This document shows positions 51,705-60,143 of a stretch of 64,000 bases of DNA, piece after piece. Where the stretch lies: NCBI GenBank assembly GCA_036502025.1, contig DASXZJ010000029.1:62001-126000 (forward strand), written 5' to 3'. How positions within the stretch are numbered: the stretch's first letter is position 1; each line of letters begins with the position of its first letter. The notes under the pieces were generated by a model. That model was not told the DNA's origin and did not search any database. It worked only from the letters and a program-made list of their open reading frames with translations. The stretch is from Bog-473 sp036502025. Lineage in GTDB: Bacteria; Actinomycetota; Acidimicrobiia; Acidimicrobiales; RAAP-2. A program made the translations under genes and the position numbers.

Positions 51705-52610
51705 GTGACCGACCTTGCCCTGGCCGTCGATATCGGCGGCACGAAGATGGCGGCCGGGCTGGTCGACCGCTCGGGGGCTCTCCTGCATGGAGCCCAGGTG
51801 CCGACCCCCCAGGCCGGGGCGCACGACGGTCCCGCATCGGGGGGCGGCCCCGAACAGCTCTGGGACACCCTGGCTGGCCTGGTCGAGCAGGTCCGGACCC
51901 AGGCCGAAGGGTTGGGACAACCGGTCGTGTGCGGCGCCGGTGCCGGGGGGCCGATGTCCCTCGGCGGCGAGACCATCTCTCCGCTTAACATCGGAGGCTG
52001 GCGCGCGTTCCCTCTCCGGGCTCGGCTGGCCGACCTCACCGGGCTCCCGTCCTACGTGGACAACGACGCCAAGGCGTTGGCGTTGGGGGAGGGCTGGGTC
52101 GGTGCGGCCGCAGGCGAGCGAAACTTCATCGCCATGGTGGTCTCGACCGGAGTCGGTGGTGGCATCGTGCTCGACGGCCGACTCCTGGAGGGCCGGTTGG
52201 GCAACGCCGGACACATCGGACACGTCATCGTCGTACCCGAAGGGCGACCGTGCGCGTGCGGCGGTCAGGGTTGCCTCGAAGCCGAGGCGTCCGGTTTGGC
52301 CGTGTCCACCATCACCGGACAGCGGACCGAGCTGGCGCCGCCGGAGGTGGTGGAACGAACCGGCACCCTCGTCGGTCGAGCCGTGGCTTCCGTGGTGAAC
52401 CTGCTCGATCTCCCGTTGGCGGTGGTGAGCGGTTCGGTCGCCCTGGGGTTCGGCCACCCGTTCTTTGCGGCGGCGCAACGTGAAATGGACTTCCGCTGCC
52501 GGCTCGACTTCGCCCGGGGGGCGAGAATCGAACCGGGTGGCCTGGGGGACCGCGGCCCCCTGATCGGGGCGGCCCGGGTCGGCTGGCTGGGCCTGGGTCA
52601 CGTGAGATGA
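51705..52610 (+). CDS. ROK-family sugar kinase (glucokinase-like)
   Basis: The 301-residue protein has the ROK nucleotide motif VDIGGTKMAAGLV near residue 8, the sugar site VDNDAKALALGEG near residue 120, STGVGGGIV, the GHIGHVIVV His motif, and the zinc motif CACGGQGCLE near residue 185. It likely phosphorylates glucose or a related hexose. The GTG start (51705) is 73 bases after the DUF3040 stop, with no ribosome site. Its stop overlaps the first of two short frames that link it to the next gene. Confidence 0.85.
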   Translation: MTDLALAVDIGGTKMAAGLVDRSGALLHGAQVPTPQAGAHDGPASGGGPEQLWDTLAGLVEQVRTQAEGLGQPVVCGAGAGGPMSLGGETISPLNIGGWRAFPLRARLADLTGLPSYVDNDAKALALGEGWVGAAAGERNFIAMVVSTGVGGGIVLDGRLLEGRLGNAGHIGHVIVVPEGRPCACGGQGCLEAEASGLAVSTITGQRTELAPPEVVERTGTLVGRAVASVVNLLDLPLAVVSGSVALGFGHPFFAAAQREMDFRCRLDFARGARIEPGGLGDRGPLIGAARVGWLGLGHVR

Positions 52611-52640
52611 GTCCAATCAGATGAGTCCAATCAGATGAGT
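52606..52640 (+). repeat. Tandem 14-bp repeat creating chained 5-codon frames
   Basis: GATGAGTCCAATCA occurs at 52606-52619 and 52620-52633, then GATGAGT begins a third copy (52634-52640). Each full copy holds an ATG followed in frame by four codons and TGA (MSPIR), at 52607-52624 and 52621-52638. Successive frames overlap by ATGA, as does the ROK stop with the first ATG and the last TGA with ATG 52635 of the next gene. This is a possible termination-reinitiation relay. Confidence 0.75.
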
Positions 52641-52919
52641 ACGGCCGAGCCCCGCTCCTGGCGGGGTGATGTGGTGACGGTGGTCAGGGCCGTCGTCCCC
52701 CGCCCTTCGTTGTGGTGGGTCAGCCTGGCCACTCTCGGTCGGCTTGCCCGGCGCGGCTGGTGGCGCCGGGCCCCGTTCCTCCCGTTACCCGGATCGGCGT
52801 ACTGGCGGTTCCGACTGGTCACCGCGTTCGGTGGGACGGGGGAGGACGCGGCGCCGACCAGCGCGGATGTGGTGGCCTACCTTCGATGGTGTCGGAGGAA
52901 CCACCCCCGCCGCGGGTAG
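52635..52919 (+). CDS. Small basic protein of unknown function (94 aa)
   Basis: The 94-residue protein starts MSTAEPRSWRGDVVTVVRAV, has PSLWWVSLATLGRLARRGWWRR in the middle, PGSAYWRFRLVTAFGG and ends ADVVAYLRWCRRNHPRRG. It is Arg- and Trp-rich, with no clear membrane segment. I recognise no named domain, though short proteins of this type lie near ROK or HNH genes in actinobacteria. Translation is probably coupled to the ROK gene through the repeated ATGA relay. HNH follows after 14 bases. Confidence 0.55.
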   Translation: MSTAEPRSWRGDVVTVVRAVVPRPSLWWVSLATLGRLARRGWWRRAPFLPLPGSAYWRFRLVTAFGGTGEDAAPTSADVVAYLRWCRRNHPRRG

Positions 52920-52933
52920 CCTCTCCGATTGTT

Positions 52934-53440
52934 ATGGAGCGGGTGCTCCTCCTCAATGCGACCTACGAGCCGCTGGCCCTCGTGTCGGATCGTCGTGCCG
53001 TCGTACTGGTCCTGGCCGGTCGGGCGGAGGCGGTCGCCTTCCGAGAGGACTGCACCGTCTTCCACTCGGCCTCCCTCAACGTCGACGTTCCCTCCATCGT
53101 CCGGCTGGCCCACATGGTGCGCATCCCGCGCTGGGCGCGCACGCCGCCGGTCACCAGGCGGTCGGTGCTCCGGCGCGACGGGGGCATCTGCGTCTACTGC
53201 TCGGCGCCCGCCGACACCATCGACCATGTGATCCCGCGCAGCCGGGGCGGCACCCATGACTGGTCCAACGTCGTGGCCGCCTGCAAGCGGGACAACCTGA
53301 CCAAGGCCGATCTGCTCCTGTCCGAGTTGGGCTGGACGTTGCGGATAAAGCCGGCGCCCCCCGACGGGCACCTCTGGCGGCTGCGGCACCTCTCCGACGT
53401 CGATCCCCTTTGGGAGCCGTATCTCGCCACGGCGTCCTGA
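52934..53440 (+). CDS. HNH endonuclease-domain protein
   Basis: The 168-residue protein begins MERVLLLNATYEPLALVSDRRA, and the HNH motif lies at residues ~98-130: RDGGICVYCSAPADTIDHVIPRS, then GGTHDWSNVVAACKRDN. CxxC and a later Cys hold zinc, IDHVIPRS is the His-His pair and WSNVVAAC the Asn. The fold is common in actinobacteria and of unknown role; it could be a mobile nuclease or a DNA-repair factor. It starts at ATG 52934 without a clear ribosome site, 14 bases after the preceding stop. Confidence 0.9.
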   Translation: MERVLLLNATYEPLALVSDRRAVVLVLAGRAEAVAFREDCTVFHSASLNVDVPSIVRLAHMVRIPRWARTPPVTRRSVLRRDGGICVYCSAPADTIDHVIPRSRGGTHDWSNVVAACKRDNLTKADLLLSELGWTLRIKPAPPDGHLWRLRHLSDVDPLWEPYLATAS

Positions 53441-53458
53441 TCAGCGGGCGGCCTGATC

Positions 53459-54133
53459 GTGGGCTCGCCCTTCGACGTCGAGCGGTACCGCACCCTGCCC
53501 CACCGCCAGGCGGAGGCTCGGGAGCTCGTGCAGCCCACGCTGGTCCTCGGGAGCACCCAACGCCCCGAGCTGGTGGCCGGCCCGGTGGCCCGAGAACGGG
53601 GCGTCGAAGTCGTCCGGCGGCGGGGCGGGGGAGGCGCAGTCCTGCTCCGGCCCGGTGACCATCTGTGGGTGGACGCCTGGGTGCCCCGGGACGATCCGCT
53701 CTGGAGCGACGACGTCTCGGTGGCGGCCGGGCGCGTGGGGGCCTGGTGGCGGGCCGCCCTCGGGGGCGCGGGGGTGGGCGACACCACCCTTTACGAGGGG
53801 AGGGCGATCCCGGGCGAGCTAGGCGCCCTGGTCTGCTTCGCCGGGCGGGGACCCGGGGAGGTGTTCGCCGGGGAACGCAAGGTCGTCGGCCTCTCGCAAT
53901 GGCGCGCCCGGGAGGGTGCGCTGTTCTCCGCCTGCGTCTACAGCCACTGGGAGCCGGCGCCACTCGTGGAATTGTTCGACCTCGAGGCGGGGGTGCGTAC
54001 CTCGATCGTCCGGGACCTGATCCCGGTGGCGCTCGGACTGCAGGACGGAACAGGCGGGGCCGGAGATATGGCCGTGCTGAGGGCCGCCCTGCTGTCGTCC
54101 TTCGATGCGTGGGGGAGCGAACCCTCCCTCTGA
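53459..54133 (+). CDS. Lipoate/biotin ligase-like (BPL/LplA) protein
   Basis: The 224-residue protein resembles LplA/LipB-fold ligases: VLGSTQRPELVAGPVARERG, VEVVRRRGGGGAVLLRPGDHLWVDAWVP and FAGERKVVGLSQWR. Here the Lys of GERKVVGL matches the catalytic Lys of the GxKxxGxaQ motif. The second half is short, lacking the LplA C-terminal adenylation domain. It may attach lipoate or octanoate, but the acceptor is unknown. GTG 53459 follows the HNH stop after 18 bases. Confidence 0.75.
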   Translation: MGSPFDVERYRTLPHRQAEARELVQPTLVLGSTQRPELVAGPVARERGVEVVRRRGGGGAVLLRPGDHLWVDAWVPRDDPLWSDDVSVAAGRVGAWWRAALGGAGVGDTTLYEGRAIPGELGALVCFAGRGPGEVFAGERKVVGLSQWRAREGALFSACVYSHWEPAPLVELFDLEAGVRTSIVRDLIPVALGLQDGTGGAGDMAVLRAALLSSFDAWGSEPSL

Positions 54134-54301
54134 GCAGCGGGCTCGCGGCGGCGGGCTTGATGTAGGGCCCTCGGCCGCATCGGGCCGGCCCGCTGCGCCG
54201 ATTCCGGCGGCTGGAGGCGGCCCTCTCCGAGAGGAAATGCAGCGCCGGCGCGCCCGGAGAGCCGTTTTGGGGCGACCAGGGGTGTCACGGGGGTGGTGTG
54301 G

Positions 54302-54330
54302 TTGATTGGTGGGGGAAAAGGGCGTAATGT
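54302..54330 (+). promoter_or_regulatory. mraZ promoter
   Basis: TTGATT (54302-54307), 17 bases and TAATGT (54325-54330) form a SigA-like promoter. The predicted start lies near 54337, giving a 60-base leader before GTG 54397. The GTGG repeat at 54329 overlaps the -10, consistent with autoregulation. Confidence 0.6.
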
Positions 54331-54353
54331 GGCGCGAAGTGGTTTAAACGGGC
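54329..54353 (+). promoter_or_regulatory. Candidate MraZ-binding repeats
   Basis: GTGGC (54329-54333), GTGGT (54339-54343) and CGGGC (54349-54353) are spaced 10 bases apart. MraZ of other bacteria binds short GTGG- or TGGG-type repeats spaced by one turn near its own promoter. The first two match; the third is imperfect. Position over and after the -10 supports repression. Confidence 0.45.
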
Positions 54354-54396
54354 GTTAGGGACGCAGCCCAGGGGAGCGTCGTGGGAGATCAGGCCA

Positions 54397-54816
54397 GTGG
54401 CAGGCTTTTTAGGGAGGTACGAGCACTCGCTCGACGTCAAGGGCAGGGTGATCCTGCCCGCCAAGTTCCGCGCCCAGTTCGAGCGGGGCGGATACCTCAC
54501 CGAGCACGCCGAGGGCTGCCTGGCGCTCTGGACCCCCGCCGAATTCGAGCGGCAGATGGCGGTCGTCCTGCAGCGGGCGGCTGGGGGGAAGGCCGATCGG
54601 AACCGGGCGCGGCTGTGGGCCTCGACGTCGACCGAGGTGGAGATCGATCGCCAGGGTCGCATGCCGATCCCCTCGCACCTGCGGGTGTTCGCCGGCCTGG
54701 AGAGCGACGTGCTGGTGCACGGGGTCATCGACCGTGTCGAGCTGTGGAATCCCACTTCGTGGGGCGAGCGCGTGCAGCCCGAGGAGAGCTGGCTGCTGGA
54801 CGACGGAGGGGAGTGA
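54397..54816 (+). CDS. mraZ: Transcriptional regulator MraZ
   Basis: The 139-residue protein has two SpoVT/AbrB-type repeats: FLGRYEHSLDVKGRVILPAKFRA at the start and EVEIDRQGRMPIPSHLR near residue 85, typical of MraZ. It assembles into a ring that binds the mra promoter and controls the dcw cluster. GTG 54397 follows GGGAGATCAGGCCA. Its last bases GTGA contain a possible rsmH start. A promoter and repeated GTGG boxes precede it. Confidence 0.92.
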   Translation: MAGFLGRYEHSLDVKGRVILPAKFRAQFERGGYLTEHAEGCLALWTPAEFERQMAVVLQRAAGGKADRNRARLWASTSTEVEIDRQGRMPIPSHLRVFAGLESDVLVHGVIDRVELWNPTSWGERVQPEESWLLDDGGE

Positions 54817-55898
54817 GTATCTGGGACCTCATTGACGAGACAGCGGGGGATGACCGCTGGACCATGTGCAGCTCCTCGACCGGCGCCGGGGAGGTTCACT
54901 CCACCCACTTCCTCAACGGCCGGCCGACGTCGTCGCACGTGTCGGTCGGCCCACCAGTCGGGGGGCTGCAGATGGTCCAACACTTCGATCACATTCCCGT
55001 CCTGCGTGATGACGTGGTGGCGCTGTTCGCACCGGTGCCGGCCGGTGTCTTCGTCGACGCCACCGTGGGCGGGGGCGGGCATGCGGCGGCGGTGCTGGGC
55101 AGCCGTGAGGATCTGTCGCTCGTCGGGCTCGACCGGGACACGGTGGCGCTCGAGGCGGCGCGGGTTCGCCTGGAGGGGTTCGGTGAGCGGGTCACGTTGG
55201 TGCACGCGCCGTTCTCTGCCCTTGACTCGGTCACTGCGGGTCCACTGTCGGGCGTCCTGTTCGACCTCGGGGTGAGCTCGCCGCAGCTGGATGTGGGGGC
55301 TCGGGGCTTCTCGTATCGAGCGGAGGGGGCCATCGACATGCGGATGGACCAGACGTCGGGGCCCACCGCCGGGGATCTGGTCAACGAGCTGCCCGAGTCG
55401 GCGCTGGCTTCGTTGTTCCGTGAGAACGGTGAGGGTCGACTGGCCGGTCGGATCGCGCATGCGGTGGTGGTGGCGCGGCCGCTGACCTCGACCGTCCAGC
55501 TGGCCGAGGTCGTGGCCGCGGCCGTCCCCGCCGCGGTCCGGCGTCGTGGGCATCCGGCGGCGCGGGTGTTCCAGGCGCTGCGCATCGAGGTCAACGACGA
55601 GCTCGGCCAATTGGCGGCGGCGCTGCCCTTGGCGCTGGACCGCTTGGTGGTCGGTGGCCGTTGCGCCGTGATCAGCTACCACTCCGGCGAGGACCGCCTG
55701 ACCAAGTCGGCCTTTGCCGAGGCGGTCACCGGGGGGTGCACATGCCCGCCCAGCCTGCCCTGCGTCTGCGGGGCCGACCCTCAGTTCTCGTTGGTGTTCC
55801 GCGGTGCGCACAAGGCCCCGGCGGCCGAAGTGACTGAGAACCGTCGGTCCGAGAGTGCGCGCTTGCGGGTTATCGAGCGGACCAGGGCGGCGGCCTGA
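54813..55898 (+). CDS. rsmH: 16S rRNA (cytosine(1402)-N4)-methyltransferase RsmH
   Basis: The RsmH core runs from FDHIPVLRDDVVALF through FVDATVGGGGHAAAVL (SAM motif), LVGLDRDTVAL, LFDLGVSSPQLDVGARGFSYRA, MRMDQT and HPAARVFQALRIEVN, and ends VISYHSGEDRLTK. It methylates C1402 of 16S rRNA. The GTG at 54813 gives 361 residues and overlaps the mraZ stop (GTGA), but the normal family start would be ATG 54972 (308 residues). The 53-residue extension is moderately GC3-biased, so either is possible. It precedes a 1-base TGATG overlap with the next gene. Confidence 0.85.
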   Translation: MSIWDLIDETAGDDRWTMCSSSTGAGEVHSTHFLNGRPTSSHVSVGPPVGGLQMVQHFDHIPVLRDDVVALFAPVPAGVFVDATVGGGGHAAAVLGSREDLSLVGLDRDTVALEAARVRLEGFGERVTLVHAPFSALDSVTAGPLSGVLFDLGVSSPQLDVGARGFSYRAEGAIDMRMDQTSGPTAGDLVNELPESALASLFRENGEGRLAGRIAHAVVVARPLTSTVQLAEVVAAAVPAAVRRRGHPAARVFQALRIEVNDELGQLAAALPLALDRLVVGGRCAVISYHSGEDRLTKSAFAEAVTGGCTCPPSLPCVCGADPQFSLVFRGAHKAPAAEVTENRRSESARLRVIERTRAAA

Positions 55899-56416
55899 TG
55901 GTCCCGCCGTCCTCCTCTGGTGCGGCCGCCCGTCGGGTTGGGCCTGGCGGCGCCGCGGCCGGCGCCGCGGCCGGCCGTCCCGGTCGTGACGCCGGGCGCC
56001 GCGCCGCGCCCGAGCTCAGAGTCGTCCCCAGCCGGCGGGGCGGGGCCCTGCGTCGCCGGCTGGTCTCCATCCTCCCGGTGGCCATGGTGGTCGGTGCGCT
56101 GCTGGCCGTCGTGATCGCACAGGCGCTGCTGGCCAACGGGCAGGTGCGCTTGGCCAGCGTCGACAAGGCGCTCCAGACCGAGCAGGGCGTGCACCGGCAC
56201 GCCGAGCTGTTGGTTGCGATGGCCGAGACACCGCCGCGCATCGTGGGGGCCGCTACCAGTCACGGCATGGTGCGCGCCACCATCACCGAGCTTCCCTTCG
56301 TTTCCCTCAGCACGCCGATCGCCACGCCGAAGGTGACGCCCCCTCCCGCCGCCTCGACCGCCACCACCTCCACGGCCCCGGTCACCACCACCACCACGCT
56401 GGCCCCGGCACCATGA
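55898..56416 (+). CDS. ftsL: FtsL-like division protein
   Basis: The 172-residue protein has an Ala/Arg/Pro-rich cytoplasmic part, a single membrane span near residues 58-77 (VSILPVAMVVGALLAVVIAQ), a short following coiled-coil-like segment (GQVRLASVDKALQTEQG), and a Thr/Pro tail. That topology and its place between rsmH and ftsI fit FtsL, whose sequence is poorly conserved. It shares an A with the RsmH stop (TGATG) and its stop overlaps ftsI (ATGA). The name rests on position and topology. Confidence 0.6.
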   Translation: MVPPSSSGAAARRVGPGGAAAGAAAGRPGRDAGRRAAPELRVVPSRRGGALRRRLVSILPVAMVVGALLAVVIAQALLANGQVRLASVDKALQTEQGVHRHAELLVAMAETPPRIVGAATSHGMVRATITELPFVSLSTPIATPKVTPPPAASTATTSTAPVTTTTTLAPAP

Positions 56417-58518
56417 GCGTCACGACGCGGCACGCGGCTGGGCGCGCGCGCGCCCTTTCGCCCGGCACCGCGGTTGCGCCCCGGCGCTCCGGGCCGCGGC
56501 CTTCACCCGTGGCCAAGCCTTCCACGGCGCCGCGTCGACCTCCACGCCGCACGACTCCGGTCACGCGTCCTTTGGCCGACCGGACGGCGACGGTGGCCCC
56601 GCCGCGGCCCCGGCGCCAGCCACGGCCCGTAGAGAAGACCCGACGCCCGCCGAGGCAGCCGCGCGCCCGCGCCGCCTCTAGTCGCCCGGGGCGTCACGGT
56701 CGGTCGTGGGCCGACCTCGCCTTCCATCGTCGCGTCCGCCTGGTCCGCCTGCTGCTGGTGATGTGCCTACTGCTGCTGGTGGCCCGGCTCGTCGATGTCC
56801 AGGTGGTGCACTCGTCCACCTACCAGACCGAAGCCGCCCAGGAGTCCAAGACGACGGTCACGCTCTCCGCCCTGCGTGGGGGTATTTACGCGCGGGACGG
56901 CTCGCCGCTGGCCCTCTCCGTCCGCACCGAGGACGTGGTCGCCGATGACTTCCAGGTGGCGCACCCGGTCAAGACCGCGCGGGCCCTCTCCCCGCTGGTC
57001 GGGGTGCCGGCGGCCACGTTGGCGACTCAGCTGCACCAGCACACCGGCTACGTGGTGCTGGCCAAGCAGATCTCCCAGCACGTCGCCTCGAAGATTTCGA
57101 GTGACGCCTTCCCGGGGATCACCCTGGTCGACGACGCCAAACGGACGGTGACCAACGGGAACCTGGCCGAACCGGTCCTCGGTTTCACCAATACGGCCGG
57201 TGGGGCGGCCGGACTGGAATATGGGGAAAACCGCTTGTTGGCCGGGACGGCGGGCAAGGAGACTCTGATCCAGTCACCTTCGGGCGTGGCGCTGCCGCAG
57301 TCACCGGTGACCGACCGGACGTCGAGCCGGGCCGGCACCGGTCTGGAGCTCACCCTCGATACGCAGCTCCAGTACCAGACCGAGCAGGCCCTGGCCTCAG
57401 CCATCGAATCGTCGCAGTCGCTCAGTGGGACCGCGGTCGTCATGGACGTGAAGACCGGTCAGATCCTCTCGATGGCGAATCTCGTCTCGACCCACCCCAA
57501 CGCCCCGGTGTCGGCCACCCCGCCGGCGGTGACCACCGCGACGGGTGGGGTGATCCCCATCGGGCCCACCGATCCGGTCAACGAGGCGCCGAGCAACCTG
57601 GCGGTGACCAAGCTCTACGAACCGGGGTCGGTCTTCAAGCTGGTGACCTTCTCGGGAGCCCTCCAGGACGGTCTGATCAATCCGAACACGGTGTTCAGCG
57701 TGCCGGACCAGATCCAACTCGACGGTTCGACCTTCCACGACGCTGACCCGCACCCGACCGAGTCCTTGACCGCCACGCAGATCCTGGCCCAGTCCTCCAA
57801 CATCGGGACGTCGGAGATCGCCCAGGGTCTGGGCGAGCAGCGGCTCCTGGCCCAGGTGCTCAACCTCGGGTTCGGCAAGCCGACCGGTCTCAATTTCCCG
57901 GGGGAGTCTCCCGGCCTGCTGGCGACCGCGGCCCAGTGGGAGCCGACCGACTACGTCTCGCTGCCGATCGGGCAGGTCGACGCGGTGAGCGCGCTGCAGG
58001 TCCTCGACGCCTACAACGCGGTGGCCAACGGGGGCGTCTTCGTCCAGCCGAAACTGCTGCAGGCCACCATGAACGCCTCGGGCACCCTGACGCCCACCCC
58101 TCCCTCACCCACCCACCGGGCTTTCTCGTCCCAGGTCGACTCCGAGCTGACCTCGATGCTGACCCAGGTGGTGGTCAACGGGACCGGGACGACCGCCGCC
58201 GTGCCGGGTTACACCGTGGCCGGGAAGACCGGCACGGCGCAGATCCCGACCCAGGGCAAGGACTCCTATGTGACCGGCGCCTACATGGCCTCGTTCGTCG
58301 GGTTCGCCCCGGCCGACAACCCCACCCTCTCCATGATCGTCGTCCTCGATCGCCCGACGCCGATCTTCGGCGGCACGGTCGCCACCCCAGTGTTTTCCCA
58401 GATCATGAGCTATGCCCTCCACCGCTACGACGTCCCGACCACCCCCGGAGCGGTCGCCCAGCCGACGTCGACCAAGACCACCCCCACCCCCAGCAGCCAG
58501 ACGCAGGACATCACATGA
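56413..58518 (+). CDS. ftsI: Division-specific class B penicillin-binding protein (FtsI)
   Basis: The 701-residue transpeptidase has about 100 basic Pro/Arg residues inside the cell, one span near residues 110-125, and a dimerisation region (LRGGIYARDGSPLAL). The catalytic domain has S406-V-F-K409 (SxxK), S461-S-N463 (SxN) and K605-T-G-T608 (KTG). Position in dcw supports septal peptidoglycan synthesis. The long Arg-rich N-terminus exceeds that of E. coli FtsI and may recruit division proteins, as in mycobacteria. Its stop overlaps the ATG of a 30-codon frame at 58515. Confidence 0.92.
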   Translation: MSVTTRHAAGRARALSPGTAVAPRRSGPRPSPVAKPSTAPRRPPRRTTPVTRPLADRTATVAPPRPRRQPRPVEKTRRPPRQPRARAASSRPGRHGRSWADLAFHRRVRLVRLLLVMCLLLLVARLVDVQVVHSSTYQTEAAQESKTTVTLSALRGGIYARDGSPLALSVRTEDVVADDFQVAHPVKTARALSPLVGVPAATLATQLHQHTGYVVLAKQISQHVASKISSDAFPGITLVDDAKRTVTNGNLAEPVLGFTNTAGGAAGLEYGENRLLAGTAGKETLIQSPSGVALPQSPVTDRTSSRAGTGLELTLDTQLQYQTEQALASAIESSQSLSGTAVVMDVKTGQILSMANLVSTHPNAPVSATPPAVTTATGGVIPIGPTDPVNEAPSNLAVTKLYEPGSVFKLVTFSGALQDGLINPNTVFSVPDQIQLDGSTFHDADPHPTESLTATQILAQSSNIGTSEIAQGLGEQRLLAQVLNLGFGKPTGLNFPGESPGLLATAAQWEPTDYVSLPIGQVDAVSALQVLDAYNAVANGGVFVQPKLLQATMNASGTLTPTPPSPTHRAFSSQVDSELTSMLTQVVVNGTGTTAAVPGYTVAGKTGTAQIPTQGKDSYVTGAYMASFVGFAPADNPTLSMIVVLDRPTPIFGGTVATPVFSQIMSYALHRYDVPTTPGAVAQPTSTKTTPTPSSQTQDIT

Positions 58519-58607
58519 GCCGGTACCATCGGCGGTCCGATGGCGGGAGGCACGGAGCTCCCGTGCCGGCACCGTCGTCACGGCGAGCATGCGAACCGTG
58601 CAGATGA
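58515..58607 (+). CDS. Linker small frame between ftsI and murE (30 aa)
   Basis: ATG 58515 overlaps the ftsI stop (ATGA) and its stop overlaps murE ATG 58604 (ATGA). The 30-residue product is basic: MSRYHRRSDGGRHG, then a Pro/Ser stretch and SSRRACEPCR, with ACxxCR near the end. Third-position GC is near 65 percent, lower than real neighbours, which favours a translational linker over a conserved protein. The ACxxCR motif recurs in the mraY-ftsW linker. Confidence 0.3.
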   Translation: MSRYHRRSDGGRHGAPVPAPSSRRACEPCR

Positions 58608-60139
58608 ATCTCCTTTTCGACGACATAGAGGTCATTGAGACAGTGGGGGACCCTGCCGCGGTGGCAATCGGCGGCATCGCACACGACAGCCGGCGCGTCG
58701 TCCCCGGTGACCTGTTCTGCTGCGTGCCCGGACTGCTCTCCGATGGCCACGCCTACGCGGCCGAGGCGGTCGACCGGGGGGCGGTCGGGTTGGTCTGCGA
58801 GCAGTTGATCCCCGAGCTGATCGACCAGGCGGTGGTCCAGACCCGCATCGCGCCGGGCACCATCCGGCCCGTCATGGCCCGCCTGGCCGCGGCGTTCTAC
58901 GGCAACCCGGCCCGCGAGCTGCTGATGGTCGGCGTGACCGGGACCAACGGCAAGACGACGGTGACGCAGCTGCTCGGGGACATCCTCGACGCCACGGGGC
59001 GGCCCACCAACGTGATGGGCACCTTGTCGGGCGCCCGCACCACCCCCGAGGCCACCGAGGTCCAGCGGGTGCTGGCCGGGGTGCGGGACCGCCAGCGTTC
59101 GGACCGGCGGCGGCATGCGGTCGCCATGGAGGTCTCAAGCCACGCCTTGATCCAGTCCCGGGTGGAGGGCGTGCACTTCGACGTGGCCGTCTTCACCAAC
59201 TTGAGTCACGACCATCTCGACTACCACGAGACGATGGAGAACTACTTCGAGGCCAAGCGCCTGCTGTTCACACCCGAACATGCGCTGCGGGGGGTGGTCA
59301 ACGCCGATGACCCCTGGGGTCAGCGGCTGAGGCGCGAGGCGCGCATCCCGGTGGACGGGGTGCACCACCACGACGCGACCGACATCGTGCTGCGGCCCGG
59401 CCGAACGGAGTTCACCTGGCGCGGTCACCGGATCTCGACCCCGCTGACCGGCGCCGTCAACGTCGACAACGCTCTCCTGGCCGCCGAGGCGGCGCTGGCG
59501 TTGGGCCTCGAAGTCGAGGAGGTGGCGACCGCGTTCTCCGCCGTCAACCCTCCCCCGGGGAGGCTGCAGGTCATCGCGGCCCCCGGTGAAGACGGCCGGA
59601 CCGACCCGGCCCGTCCGCCGTTCACCGTCATGGTCGACTACGCGCACACGCCGGCGGGCCTCGAGACCGTGCTGCGGGAGGCTCGTGGACTGGCCGGGCC
59701 CGGTGGCCGCGTCCAGGTGGTGTTCGGTTGCGGCGGCAACCGGGACCGGGGCAAGCGACCCAAGATGGGTGCGACGGCCGCCCGCCTGAGCGACGTGGCG
59801 GTGCTCACCTCGGACAATCCCCGGGACGAGGACCCGTGGCAAATCATCGAGGAGGTCCGGGCCGGGATGGTCCAGGTCCCCGGCAGCCGGGCGACGCTCG
59901 TGGTCGAGCCTGATCGGCACCTGGCCATCCGCCGTGTCCTCGATGACGCCGGCGCGGGAGATGTGGTGGTCCTCGCCGGCAAGGGCCACGAGACGTATCA
60001 GGAGATCGGTGAGCGCCACCTTCCCTTCGACGACGTCGTCGAGGCCCGCCAGGCGTTGTCGATACGCTTCCCGTCCGATCCGCTCTCGTGGATCCCGGCG
60101 ACGGCCGCCTCGGCGCCGACCGCCCCCGAAGGCGGGTAA
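58604..60139 (+). CDS. murE: UDP-N-acetylmuramoyl-tripeptide synthetase MurE
   Basis: The 511-residue ligase adds meso-diaminopimelate to UDP-MurNAc-L-Ala-D-Glu. Seen: GIAHDSRRVVPGDLF (N-terminal UDP domain), ATP loop G113-T-N-G-K117-T-T, AMEVSSHAL, TNLSHDHLDYH, VDYAHTPAGLETVL, VFGCGGNRDRGKRP, and DNPRDEDP, the DNPR motif of the DAP-adding form. ATG 58604 overlaps the small linker's stop; ATG 58589 is an alternative. It ends with TAA, four bases before mraY, without murF between. Confidence 0.93.
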   Translation: MNLLFDDIEVIETVGDPAAVAIGGIAHDSRRVVPGDLFCCVPGLLSDGHAYAAEAVDRGAVGLVCEQLIPELIDQAVVQTRIAPGTIRPVMARLAAAFYGNPARELLMVGVTGTNGKTTVTQLLGDILDATGRPTNVMGTLSGARTTPEATEVQRVLAGVRDRQRSDRRRHAVAMEVSSHALIQSRVEGVHFDVAVFTNLSHDHLDYHETMENYFEAKRLLFTPEHALRGVVNADDPWGQRLRREARIPVDGVHHHDATDIVLRPGRTEFTWRGHRISTPLTGAVNVDNALLAAEAALALGLEVEEVATAFSAVNPPPGRLQVIAAPGEDGRTDPARPPFTVMVDYAHTPAGLETVLREARGLAGPGGRVQVVFGCGGNRDRGKRPKMGATAARLSDVAVLTSDNPRDEDPWQIIEEVRAGMVQVPGSRATLVVEPDRHLAIRRVLDDAGAGDVVVLAGKGHETYQEIGERHLPFDDVVEARQALSIRFPSDPLSWIPATAASAPTAPEGG

Positions 60140-60143
60140 CCGC

